From an uncultured Gemmiger sp. (lineage in GTDB: Bacteria > Bacillota > Clostridia > Oscillospirales > Ruminococcaceae), in NCBI GenBank assembly GCA_947629015.1, contig CANRCB010000021.1, positions 1 to 34,369 of the forward strand: 34,369 bases of DNA, in the 5' to 3' direction. The notes beneath the pieces were generated by a model. The model saw nothing but the letters and a program-made list of their open reading frames with translations, did no database searches and was not told where the DNA came from. Position numbers and translations under genes: made by a program. Positions 5,950 to 12,554 of the stretch are shown in pieces. Numbering within the stretch: position 1 is the first letter of the stretch; the number at the start of each line of letters is the position of its first letter.

Positions 5950-6485
5950 GCCAGGTGGCGATGCGGCTTTTTCACATCCGGGCCAAACCGCCATACCCGG
6001 TACCGCGCGGGCCGTCATCTGCCGCGCGGAGCGGGGTGCCCCCGCTGAGGTGAGAGCGGGCGCCTTATAAGCGCTTGACGACGGTTCGAATCCGCCCCTG
6101 ACGATAGCGCCCAGCGGGCGTTGAAGCGCGAGAAGTCAGGTAGACGGTGAATCCCGTTTGGCCGATGAAAAGACGCAGCGCAGGCGCGAAAGATATGACC
6201 CGTTGGCAAGGACACAAATGTCCCTGCCACGGTTTATATACCAGCCGCCACGAAAGACCGGGCAACATTGTGGGAAATGGCTATCCCGGCTGCAACCGCG
6301 AGAAACATAGCGGTGACAGCTCGGAGAGACGGGCTTTTGCTAATAGAGGCTACTCTTTGCAGAGGGTGAGCGGATGAAAACCCCGCTTGGCGGCCCGGAA
6401 GAGACGGGCAACACGCGGGTGCCAGGTTTGGGGGCGGGTTTCGCGCAGTTCCCCGCCCAGCGGTTCGATTCCGCCCACCTGCTTT
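5950..6485 (+). ncRNA. Candidate large structured RNA with tRNA-like parts
   Basis: From 5766 to 6512 no convincing protein gene is visible, but stem-loops with A/G-rich loops are dense. CCGCGCGG pairs at 6003-6010/6022-6029. TGGCAAGGACA pairs with TGTCCCTGCCA at 6204-6229 with one mismatch. ACCGC/GCGGT encloses GAGAAACATA at 6295-6314. CCGGG/CCCGG is at 6258-6289, GCCCG-GAAGAGA-CGGGC at 6393-6409, and GGGCGGG/CCCGCCC at 6432-6458. A T-arm mimic, GCGG-TTCGATT-CCGC, lies at 6460-6474. CAGGTGG (5952-5958) can pair with CCACCTG (6475-6481) to close the whole domain. Known phage RNAs of this kind (GOLLD, ROOL) are 500-800 bases and often sit beside tRNAs. Ends and identity are inferred. Confidence 0.45.
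6031..6104 (+). other. tRNA-like segment (anticodon arm TAT, T-arm), degenerate
   Basis: Parts fit a tRNA. A D-arm-like GCTG-AGGTGA-GAGC (three pairs) is followed by an anticodon arm GGCGC-CTTATAA-GCGCT (anticodon TAT, Ile). A 4-base variable loop leads to a T-arm GACGG-TTCGAAT-CCGCC with one mismatch, then CCTGACG and A. The matching 5' acceptor strand is not in place; CGTCA at 6013-6017 could pair with TGACG (6099-6103), but a 6-bp hairpin (6031-6045) intervenes. It is either a decayed tRNA or a tRNA-like domain of the structured RNA. Confidence 0.45.
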
Positions 6486-6512
6486 TAGACAGAAGGCAAA
6501 GGAAGTGGCACT

Positions 6513-6662
6513 GTGCGGGTGGGCTTGATCGATGTAGACGGGCACAACTATCCAAATCTGCCGCTGATGAAGCTGTCCGCATGGCACAAGGCCCGCGGCG
6601 CTGCGCCTTTTGCCATGTTGCTTGCAAGGCGGGGCCGCACAGTTACAGGGCAGCATGGCTGA
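6513..6662 (+). pseudogene. Truncated N-terminus of a phage 'GLIDVDGHN' protein
   Basis: The 49 codons start GTG after AAAGGA and read VGLIDVDGHNYPNLPLMK, then LSAWHKARG. As I recall it, this matches the conserved N-terminus of a much longer phage protein (often annotated radical-SAM-like) whose sequence normally continues GD-VEW after this point. Here the similarity stops at KARG and the frame closes at TGA 6660, so the gene looks broken by a deletion or frameshift. A short functional peptide cannot be excluded. Confidence 0.55.
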
Positions 6663-6710
6663 CGGAGTTTTGGCGGCGGCAATATAAAACCCAAAAAAGG
6701 AGTGAACCCC

Positions 6711-6941
6711 ATGAGCAAAGAGATTTACATCGTAAGCCCCGGCAGGATGCACGACATCGTCCTGCGGCCCGGCGACCCCACCAACGCGGGGCGGTTCCTG
6801 TGCCTTGAGAAGATCGACGGCCCCGGCAGAGACCCCGTGCTGGTCGCCTGCGACAACACCACCGGCGCCGCGTGGACCTTTGAGTTCAGCAGCGTGCCGG
6901 AGGCTACGGAGTGGCTGAGAAAGGAGGCGCCCTGTGGATAA
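6711..6941 (+). CDS. Small early phage protein of unknown function
   Basis: The 76-residue protein (MSKEIYIVSPGRMHD...) mixes beta-like and polar segments and matches no family I know. AAAAAAGGAG precedes ATG 6711. Its end overlaps the next gene by 8 bp, implying translational coupling in the early operon. Confidence 0.7.
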   Translation: MSKEIYIVSPGRMHDIVLRPGDPTNAGRFLCLEKIDGPGRDPVLVACDNTTGAAWTFEFSSVPEATEWLRKEAPCG

Positions 6942-7206
6942 GGAACAAACCACATTAAAGCCCTGCCCGTTTTGCGGCGGCAAAGCAAAAGTGCTTGAAG
7001 GCACAACAAGCAGTATTTTTGGTCATCTTTTCTACGACTACTGCGTCAAGTGTGCGGATTGCTCCGCGTTCCTTGGGCTGTATCAGGTCGGCGACTCCGC
7101 CGAGTTTGGCCTGCTGTACGATACCGAAAAAGAGGCCATAGAGGCATGGAACACAAGAGCCGCACAGGAAGGAACCCCGGAACAGGAGGCGACCGGCCAT
7201 GAGTAA
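6934..7206 (+). CDS. Lar-family zinc-ribbon protein (restriction alleviation-like)
   Basis: The 90-residue protein opens LKPCPFCGGKA (CPFC knuckle), has a second pair in CVKCADC, and ends with EKEAIEAWNTRA, the signature of the Lar family. E. coli Rac prophage Lar relieves type I restriction by stimulating the host methylase. Many phage homologues are known only by sequence, so that activity is an inference here. GTG 6934 is preceded by AAAGGAGG. Confidence 0.82.
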   Translation: MDKEQTTLKPCPFCGGKAKVLEGTTSSIFGHLFYDYCVKCADCSAFLGLYQVGDSAEFGLLYDTEKEAIEAWNTRAAQEGTPEQEATGHE

Positions 7207-7828
7207 AAAAGGACTGGCAGCAGCTGCAGGCATACCGGGCCACCGGCATGACGCCTTCAACTACCAGCGGGTTTATATTTGCAGCCCCTACCGGGGCGAC
7301 CCGAAGAAAAACGCCGAGCTGGCCCGCGCCTTCTGCCTGTCAATCGTCAAACGGTTCCCGCGCTCGATACCCATCGCCCCGCACATCTACTTCACGCAGT
7401 TTTTGAGCGATGACGACCCGGCGCAGCGGGATGCGGGGCTGGCGATGGGCCGGGCGATCCTCGCCACCTGCCAAGTGGTTTTGATTTTCGGCAGCGACGT
7501 CAGCGAAGGCATGAGAGCCGAGCTGCAAGAGGCGGCCCGCCTCGGCATCCCGGTATTCAATGGAGTGGCGGCAACAGCGGGCGTTGTTTCGGAAATGACC
7601 GTCGATTTTTGGGAAAAGCTGGTCGGCATCCCGAAACCCGCGCCCGTCGAGTGCCCGGCCCGCCGCCTGATAGACCCCGCGGATTTTGAGAGGTATATGC
7701 TTTTTGAATACCCGCACACACCCGGGAACCGGGACGCCGACATCGACGATGACAGCCTGCGGGCCATCCTCGACGCCGCCCACGAATACGCCAGGGCAAG
7801 GGGAATCGCCACCGACGGCAAGAAGTAA
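7199..7828 (+). CDS. Nucleoside-deoxyribosyltransferase-like protein (DUF4406/DUF7768 type)
   Basis: The 209-residue protein contains YICSPYRGD near the N-terminus, PIAPHIYFTQFL in the middle and FGSDVSEGMRAELQEAA before a short strand LGIPVFNG. This is the pattern of the phage nucleoside 2-deoxyribosyltransferase-like fold. The family is common in phage early regions; its substrates are unknown. CAGGAGG supports ATG 7199, which overlaps the Lar-like gene by 8 bp. A C-terminal extension (about 150-209) is not conserved in what I recognise. Confidence 0.78.
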   Translation: MSKKGLAAAAGIPGHRHDAFNYQRVYICSPYRGDPKKNAELARAFCLSIVKRFPRSIPIAPHIYFTQFLSDDDPAQRDAGLAMGRAILATCQVVLIFGSDVSEGMRAELQEAARLGIPVFNGVAATAGVVSEMTVDFWEKLVGIPKPAPVECPARRLIDPADFERYMLFEYPHTPGNRDADIDDDSLRAILDAAHEYARARGIATDGKK

Positions 7829-7879
7829 GGAACGTCGGCGCGCCGAGCGGGAAGTGCCGGGGCAGATGCGCTTTGAGGG

Positions 7880-7969
7880 ATGGGCATGACGCACCTTTCG
7901 TTGTTTTCCGGCATCGGCGGGCTGGATCTGGCCCGGCGGGAGAGGCGGGGGTGCTCCCGCCCCCGATAA
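7880..7969 (+). pseudogene. Remnant of a cytosine-C5 DNA methyltransferase
   Basis: Twenty-nine codons read MTHLSLFSGIGGLDLA, the start and motif I (AdoMet-binding FSGIGG) of C5-cytosine methyltransferases. After ARRER the frame closes at TAA 7967. All other motifs (PC, ENV, the target domain) are missing. A GC hairpin (GGCGGG-N6-CCCGCC) lies at the break. The gene was probably deleted to its first 20 or so codons; the peptide cannot be active. Confidence 0.75.
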
Positions 7970-7997
7970 TCTTAAACACAGGGAGGCTTTTGCTGCT

Positions 7998-8537
7998 GTG
8001 AAGCAAATAAGGACGCCTGCGCTCAGCGTAGCGGATGTCGCCCGTGCCGCCGATGCTGCCGGCATGAGCTATGGCAAGTATGTGCAGCAGATAGAAAAGG
8101 GGCGCAGCCAGGCCAGCGGTACCGCCGCTAAACCTGATACTGTTGCCAAGCCCGGCAACACAGTTATCAAGCCTGGCGATGCAGACACGCCAGAGCGCCG
8201 CGCACGAAAACAGCCGCCGGCGCCGCCGGAGGTCAGGGCCGCGGCGGTGCGGGCCGTGCTGGAGGGAGAATGCAGCGTGCGGGAAGCGGCCAAAAGGACC
8301 GGGTACCCGCGCGCCTCGGTGTACTGGTGGCTGCGTGTTGCGCAAGGCGGCAGGTCGCGGGGCGCGGACGCAACCCACAAGTATGTAAAGGCAAGCCCTG
8401 AGGCCAAAGCCGAGGCGGTGCGCACGGTGATGGCAGGCGAGCTCACGGTAAAGGAAGCGGCCGCTGCCATCGGCGTGTGTACCAATACGGTATACCTTTG
8501 GCTGAAAAAAGAAAAACAAAGAAAGGAGGGCAGATGA
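7998..8537 (+). CDS. Protein with two homologous helix-turn-helix units
   Basis: The 179-residue protein has a short N-terminal motif (ADAAGMSYGKYVQQIEKG), a Pro/Lys/Thr linker, and two similar helix-turn-helix repeats. The first is PEVRAAAVRAVLEGECSVRE followed by AAKRTGYPRASVYWWL; the second is PEAKAEAVRTVMAGELTVKE followed by AAAAIGVCTNTVYLWL. These resemble transposase/resolvase-type HTH units without a catalytic domain, so it probably binds DNA as a regulator. GTG 7998 follows GGGAGG at a rather long 11 bases. Its end overlaps the next ATG (ATGA). Confidence 0.78.
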   Translation: MKQIRTPALSVADVARAADAAGMSYGKYVQQIEKGRSQASGTAAKPDTVAKPGNTVIKPGDADTPERRARKQPPAPPEVRAAAVRAVLEGECSVREAAKRTGYPRASVYWWLRVAQGGRSRGADATHKYVKASPEAKAEAVRTVMAGELTVKEAAAAIGVCTNTVYLWLKKEKQRKEGR

Positions 8538-9196
8538 TCATGACGACATCTGCAAAAAACCAGACACCGCGGGCGCCCAAACCGCAGGATCCGGTCGCTG
8601 TGCATATGGATGGGCCGGTGTGTGTGGACGTGTGCCGCCGCGGCCTTTTGCTGCCGGATCCGAAACTGCCGGTGCTGACGCCGCCGGAGGCAGTCGGCGT
8701 GCAGCTGGCCGAGGTCAAAGGGGAGGCAACGCTGCTGCGCCTCGCGCTGCGCCCGGAAGCGTTGTGTGCGCTGCTGGACAAGGCATTCACACCCTGGGGC
8801 TGGTGCTGCCGGCGCTACAGCTGCGGCAGCGTGTTGTACACGGCGCTGGGGCTCTATAACAGCCGCACCGGGCAGATGGAGTACAAGGACGCCCCGGCGG
8901 GCCCGGTGGGGCGAAATGCCCCGGATCCGGCCGCCATAGCGGCGGACAGCGGGCTGGCGCGTGCCTCGGCGATGTGGGGCATTTGTGCCGATGTACAGTG
9001 CCTGCCGGCCCTGCGCGTGCCGACCGAGAAGGTGGGCGTTGTACCGGTGCCGGCCAAGGATGGTAAGACCGTTGCGGGCTACCGGCTGGCACAGCCGCTG
9101 CGCGTGGAGCAGTTTGCCCGCGACGAGGCCGGGCGCATCACGCACGTCCAGTTTGCAACGGCGACGGGGGCTAAGTTCGTATGGCCGGAAAGCTGA
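8534..9196 (+). CDS. Phage recombination-module protein (distant Rad52-like pattern)
   Basis: The 220-residue protein contains FTPWGWCCRRYSCGSVLYTAL, G-(L)YNSRTG-YKDAPAG, and an Ala-rich helix ending SAMWGICADVQCLPAL. The order of W/Y, K-D-G and a late WGI-LP motif recalls Rad52/Sak-type single-strand annealing proteins, but the match is weak. The next genes (NinB-like, HNH-like, SSB) are recombination genes, which fits. GGAGGG precedes ATG 8534; an upstream extension was rejected. It overlaps the following gene by 16 bp. Function is unproven. Confidence 0.7.
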   Translation: MIMTTSAKNQTPRAPKPQDPVAVHMDGPVCVDVCRRGLLLPDPKLPVLTPPEAVGVQLAEVKGEATLLRLALRPEALCALLDKAFTPWGWCCRRYSCGSVLYTALGLYNSRTGQMEYKDAPAGPVGRNAPDPAAIAADSGLARASAMWGICADVQCLPALRVPTEKVGVVPVPAKDGKTVAGYRLAQPLRVEQFARDEAGRITHVQFATATGAKFVWPES

Positions 9197-9723
9197 TAGC
9201 ACGGCTGCCGGTCAGCTTTTCCGGCAGCACGTGGAATGTTGACCCCGCCTACCGGTGGGAGCGCAAGCGCCTGTATGAGCGCTGCGGCGCGCTCAGCCGC
9301 GACGGCCCCGTGCGGTTGGTGGTGGAGATCCGCAGGGAAACCAACGCCCGCACACTGGATCAAAACCGGATGATGTGGCGGCTTTTGCGCATCATGGCCG
9401 AGCAGGACGACGGGCACGCCGGAAAAACGAGCGCCGAGGACTGCTATATCCGGCTGCTGGAGGAGCTTGGCGCGCAGGTCGACTACCTGGAAGTGCCTAT
9501 CCGCGCCGTGCCGCTGCTCAAAGAAGCGTGGCGGGTGGTCAAGATCATCGAGCTCAAGCCCGGCAACAAGGCCACCGTCAAGTGCGTAGCCGGCTCCAGC
9601 CATTTTGACCGCGCGCAGATGCGGGATTTTATCGACGCGATCTTCGACCGCCTGGCCGAGATGGGTGTGGACGATGCCGAAGTGACAGACTACTACCGGC
9701 AGTGGGGCGCGGCGCATGAGTAG
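9181..9723 (+). CDS. NinB-like recombination protein
   Basis: The 180-residue protein has RTLDQNRMMWRLLRIMA after an N-terminal beta region, the signature of NinB/Orf-type recombination mediators. The second half (VKCVAGSSHFDRAQMRDFID, then YYRQWG) follows the usual phage pattern. NinB/Orf of lambda assists strand exchange on SSB-coated DNA. It sits in a chain of overlapping genes with the preceding protein and the HNH-like protein. Family assignment rests on the LDQN motif and context. Confidence 0.7.
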   Translation: MAGKLIARLPVSFSGSTWNVDPAYRWERKRLYERCGALSRDGPVRLVVEIRRETNARTLDQNRMMWRLLRIMAEQDDGHAGKTSAEDCYIRLLEELGAQVDYLEVPIRAVPLLKEAWRVVKIIELKPGNKATVKCVAGSSHFDRAQMRDFIDAIFDRLAEMGVDDAEVTDYYRQWGAAHE

Positions 9724-10015
9724 AAGTATCTTGCAGGCGGCACACGAGTGCTATATCTGCCGGGCGGTCTACAACGTGCGTACGCCCGGCGGGTTGGAGG
9801 AACACCATGTCTTTCCCGGTAAACCGGGGCGTGCTTTGAGCGAAGAATACGGCCTCAAGGTGTGGCTGTGCGCGCCGCACCACCGTGACCCGGTGTTCGG
9901 TGTGCACTTTGACCCGGACATGATGCTCTGGCTCAAGCGGCGTGGCCAGCAAGCCTTTGAGCGCACCCATACCAGGGAAGAATTTGTCCGTCTGTTTGGC
10001 GGGAACTATCTGTGA
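9716..10015 (+). CDS. HNH-like zinc-binding nuclease
   Basis: The 99-residue protein has CYIC at the start (C12-C15), LEEHHVFPGKPGR, VWLCAPHHRDP and a C-terminal GQQAFERTH...FVRLFGGNYL tail. The Cys and paired His residues fit a small HNH/treble-clef nuclease of a kind common in phage recombination modules. The ATG overlaps the preceding stop region by 8 bp. Substrate unknown; a recombination-intermediate role is inferred from position. Confidence 0.72.
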   Translation: MSRSILQAAHECYICRAVYNVRTPGGLEEHHVFPGKPGRALSEEYGLKVWLCAPHHRDPVFGVHFDPDMMLWLKRRGQQAFERTHTREEFVRLFGGNYL

Positions 10016-10029
10016 AGGAGGTATTTTAC

Positions 10030-10395
10030 TTGGCGTACATAGCCGAAAGAAAAAGCGTTTTGGAGATGGCCCGCGGGGCTATCATGGAAAAGGTCGACGT
10101 CGAGCTCGACCGTGTGATGCAGAACATCATGGACCCCAATACCCCCCCTAAGGCCAAACGCCGCATCACGCTGACGCTGGAGTTCAGCCCGGCCGAGAAC
10201 CGGGCACGCATCGACATGAAGGCCCACTGCAAGAGCACGCTGGCCCCGAACATTGAGACCAGTACGGCCATTTGCATCACCAAAGGCCGTCAGGGTGAGC
10301 TGCTTGTTGCGGAGCTGCTGCCGCAGATCCCCGGCCAACTGGATGTGGACGGCAACGAAGCCCCGACGCCGGCGTTTGCCCGCATCGGGCACTGA
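10030..10395 (+). CDS. Conserved-type early phage protein, unknown function
   Basis: I place the start at TTG 10030, 8 bases after AAGGAGG (10015-10021); an in-frame GTG at 10012 would precede that site. The 121-residue product has a helical N-terminus and a beta-rich centre (KRRITLTLEFSPAENRARID), then IPGQLDVDG near the end. Such proteins are often found just before the next gene in Firmicute phages, but no activity is known to me. Confidence 0.72.
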   Translation: MAYIAERKSVLEMARGAIMEKVDVELDRVMQNIMDPNTPPKAKRRITLTLEFSPAENRARIDMKAHCKSTLAPNIETSTAICITKGRQGELLVAELLPQIPGQLDVDGNEAPTPAFARIGH

Positions 10396-10414
10396 TTGAA
10401 AGGAGACAAAACCC

Positions 10415-11161
10415 ATGAGCGACAACATTTTGGTCAATGCCATCCGGGAAATCGTCGGGATGGCCAAGCCGCAGATCTACGGCATCGAGGGGCACCAATA
10501 TGCCAGCGCTGAGCTGGTCGAGGTGCTCCCGCATGAAGACGTGCCGGATGCGCTGACCGTCCATACGCTGAAAAGCCTTGCCGACTACATCCGGCGAGAA
10601 GGCGTGAAGCACGCCGACAAGGAACACCCCCTCTTTGTGGAGGTGGACAGCTACAGGAGCGTGACGGTGCGCAGCTCGCTGACAGCCGGCCTGAGCACGA
10701 ATTTCCTGCGCCGCACCTTCTACCGTGCCGAGAGTGACGTGCCACGGTTTGAACTCGGCTGGATGGATCTGGAAAAGCGCATCATCCAACTGCGCGCCCA
10801 GTGCGCCGATACGGACGGCCGCAACGAGCTGCTGGAGATGCTGAGTTCCGTCTGCCGGGAGGAGGGCACCGTCAGCAGCGACAACGGTGTCACGCAGGAG
10901 GTCATCGTGCGCGAGGGCGTCGCCTTAAAGGAGATGGCACAGGTGAAGCCTTACGTCACGCTGCAGCCGTACCGTACTTTTTTGGAGGTCGAACAACCGG
11001 TCAGCGAGTTCCTGCTGCGCCTCGATAAGGACTGCAATGTCGGCCTGTTCGAGGCGGACGGCGGCGCCTGGAAGCTGGAGGCGGCGCGGAACATCGGGTC
11101 CTGCCTTGAGACCGAGCTCGCGCAGGAGATCAACGACGGGCTCGTGATGGTGACGATCTGA
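10415..11161 (+). CDS. Conserved-type phage protein beside SSB, unknown function
   Basis: The 248-residue protein contains LTVHTLKSLADYI, a beta section with VDSYRSVTVRSSL, GVTQEVIVREGVAL, LQPYRTFLEVEQPVSEFLLR and GLFEADGGAWKLEA. The arrangement is one I associate with phage proteins encoded next to single-strand DNA-binding proteins. No catalytic motif is evident; it may be a structural partner in recombination or replication. AAAGGAGA precedes the ATG, and the stop overlaps the SSB start (TGATG). Confidence 0.72.
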   Translation: MSDNILVNAIREIVGMAKPQIYGIEGHQYASAELVEVLPHEDVPDALTVHTLKSLADYIRREGVKHADKEHPLFVEVDSYRSVTVRSSLTAGLSTNFLRRTFYRAESDVPRFELGWMDLEKRIIQLRAQCADTDGRNELLEMLSSVCREEGTVSSDNGVTQEVIVREGVALKEMAQVKPYVTLQPYRTFLEVEQPVSEFLLRLDKDCNVGLFEADGGAWKLEAARNIGSCLETELAQEINDGLVMVTI

Positions 11162-11592
11162 TGATGAATGTTGTTTGCCTGATGGGCCGGCTGGTGGCCG
11201 ACCCGGCGCTGCGCCAGACAACGACCGGGCGCAGCGTGGCGAGCTTCCGCATCGCCGTCGACCGCAACAACAAGCGCGACGCCGACGGTAGCCGCCCGGC
11301 GGATTTCTTTGACGTGGTCGCGTGGGAGCACACGGCCGATTTTGTGGCCAGGCATTTTGCCAAGGGGGATCTGGTCGCCGTAGAAGGGCGACTGCAGAGC
11401 CGCACGTGGCAGGATGACAGCGGCTCGAAGCGGCAGGTGGTCGAGGTGGTTGCGGGCTCGGTGCACTTTACCGGCGAACGTGCCCGGCGGGACCATGCCG
11501 AGACCGCCCCGGCGGCGCCGGCCTATACGGGCGCAGCGATGGATGCCGATGGCTTTGTTGACCTTGGGGGCGGCGGAGATATACCCTTTTAG
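11161..11592 (+). CDS. ssb: Single-stranded DNA-binding protein
   Basis: The 143-residue protein has the SSB OB-fold: MNVVCLMGRLVADPALR at the start, VASFRIAVDRN, FFDVVAWEHTADFV and GDLVAVEGRLQSRTW. A disordered A/P/G linker and an acidic tail ending DIPF follow; that tail recruits replication and recombination partners. It coats single-stranded phage DNA. The start could be either of the first two ATG codons. It follows the recombination genes and precedes the replication initiator. Confidence 0.96.
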   Translation: MMNVVCLMGRLVADPALRQTTTGRSVASFRIAVDRNNKRDADGSRPADFFDVVAWEHTADFVARHFAKGDLVAVEGRLQSRTWQDDSGSKRQVVEVVAGSVHFTGERARRDHAETAPAAPAYTGAAMDADGFVDLGGGGDIPF

Positions 11593-11617
11593 GATCCGCT
11601 GACCTTTGGTGTATCCC

Positions 11618-11657
11618 GGGGCCGCGTTTTGCGCAAAAACGCGGAAAATGCGGCCCC
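11618..11657 (+). terminator. Hairpin between ssb and the replication genes
   Basis: GGGGCCGC (11618-11625) and GCGGCCCC (11650-11657) pair, and GCGTTTT/AAAACGC pair inside. It is not followed by a clean T-run (TGTATTAAAG), so it may be an attenuator or mRNA-processing hairpin rather than a full terminator. Confidence 0.45.
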
Positions 11658-11692
11658 TGTATTAAAGTTAGCCATTTTTAGGAGGTACAGCC

Positions 11693-12541
11693 ATGGAAAG
11701 GCCCAGCTTTTTTGCCGTGCTGCCGGCAAGCGTGCGCTACGATGCGCGGTTGAGCGCCTCGGAGAAGATCTTTTTTGCCGAGATCACCAGCCTGACCGAA
11801 GATGAGGGGTATTGCTACGCCAGCAATGCCTATTTCTGTCAGTTGTACGACGCCGGGGAACGCACGGTACAACGCTGGCTGAAAGATCTGCAGGCGGCGG
11901 GATACATACGCATCGAACCGGCAGCTGCCGGTGAGGATGCCCGCCCGCGGCGTATCTTTATGGCCGGCGGCGCGGTGCGCGGCGCCGATGTGGCCGCAGC
12001 GGCTGAGAGGGTGCCAAAAATGGCGCCGGGGGGTGCCAAAAATGGCGGGGAGGGGGTGCCAAAAATGGCGCCGCCTACTTCTAAGAACAATAAAGATATA
12101 ACATATACGGGCGCGCGCGTGCGCGCGAAAGAGCCCGTGAAGGTGCCTTCCGGCAGAGCAGAGGGGCTGCTGCCCGTTTCGGTACCAGAAGCATCGCAGG
12201 AGCGGGAGGTGCGGGAAGTCTTTGAGAGGTTCACGGACGACGGACGGTTGCTCGCAGCGCTCAAGGATTTTGCCGAACATCGCAAAGCAAAGAAAAAGCC
12301 TTTGACCAAGCTGGCAGCGCGGCGGCTCGTATCAAAACTGCAGGGGCTCGCTTCGGATGCCGATGCCAGAGACCCGCGCGACTATATGCGCGCCGCGCTC
12401 GATGAGAGCATCCTCAATGGTTGGACGGACGTGTACGCGGTCAAGGAATACCGGCCCAGCCCGCCGCCGGCCGTTCCGGGTAGCGGCACGGACCATCCGC
12501 GGGTGATACGGGCCGGTGTCGACGCTGCCGATCTGTTCTGA
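11693..12541 (+). CDS. Replication initiator / helicase loader with N-terminal HTH
   Basis: The 282-residue protein begins SFFAVLPASVRYDARLSASE and continues through YCYASNAYFCQLYDAGERTV to WLKDLQAAGYIRIE. This is the winged-helix (HTH_36) of phage initiators of the DnaD-like kind. A low-complexity linker (about 100-165) repeats VPKMAP because its DNA holds the iterons at 12009-12070. The C-terminal helices (about 175-250) would contact the DnaB-like helicase encoded next. AGGAGG precedes ATG 11693. It probably binds the origin within its own gene and loads the helicase. Confidence 0.85.
   Translation: MERPSFFAVLPASVRYDARLSASEKIFFAEITSLTEDEGYCYASNAYFCQLYDAGERTVQRWLKDLQAAGYIRIEPAAAGEDARPRRIFMAGGAVRGADVAAAAERVPKMAPGGAKNGGEGVPKMAPPTSKNNKDITYTGARVRAKEPVKVPSGRAEGLLPVSVPEASQEREVREVFERFTDDGRLLAALKDFAEHRKAKKKPLTKLAARRLVSKLQGLASDADARDPRDYMRAALDESILNGWTDVYAVKEYRPSPPPAVPGSGTDHPRVIRAGVDAADLF
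12009..12108 (+). other. Predicted phage replication origin (iterons plus AT-rich stretch)
   Basis: GGGTGCCAAAAATGGCG occurs exactly at 12009-12025, 12031-12047 and 12054-12070, with 22- and 23-bp periods (about two helical turns). Each copy contains the inverted repeat GCCA/TGGC. A clearly AT-rich stretch (12077-12107), unusual in this GC-rich region, follows directly. Origins inside the initiator gene are typical of lambda and many Firmicute phages. Confidence 0.75.
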
Positions 12542-12554
12542 CGGAGGTGTGCAG

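Noticed and set aside
6204-6229. GGACA-N4-TGTCC hairpin as another member of the dispersed palindrome family
   Set aside because: The arms are in the reverse order (GGACA first), so it is not the same site; it is kept as part of the structured RNA.
5871-6377. Small frames 5871-6053 (TTG start after AAGGGGG) and 6147/6165-6377, the latter overlapping ATG 6374
   Set aside because: Composition shows no protein family and many AGA codons; the DNA fits a structured RNA better. Coupling at 6374 may be chance. They should be re-examined if the RNA model fails.
5950-6485. tmRNA
   Set aside because: The end has a T-arm-like hairpin and the length fits, but the conserved tmRNA 5' end and a peptide tag frame are not seen.
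6374-6808. 144-codon plus-strand frame
   Set aside because: It runs through hairpins and overlaps, out of frame, the GLIDVDGHN remnant and the gene at 6711, both of which have better evidence.
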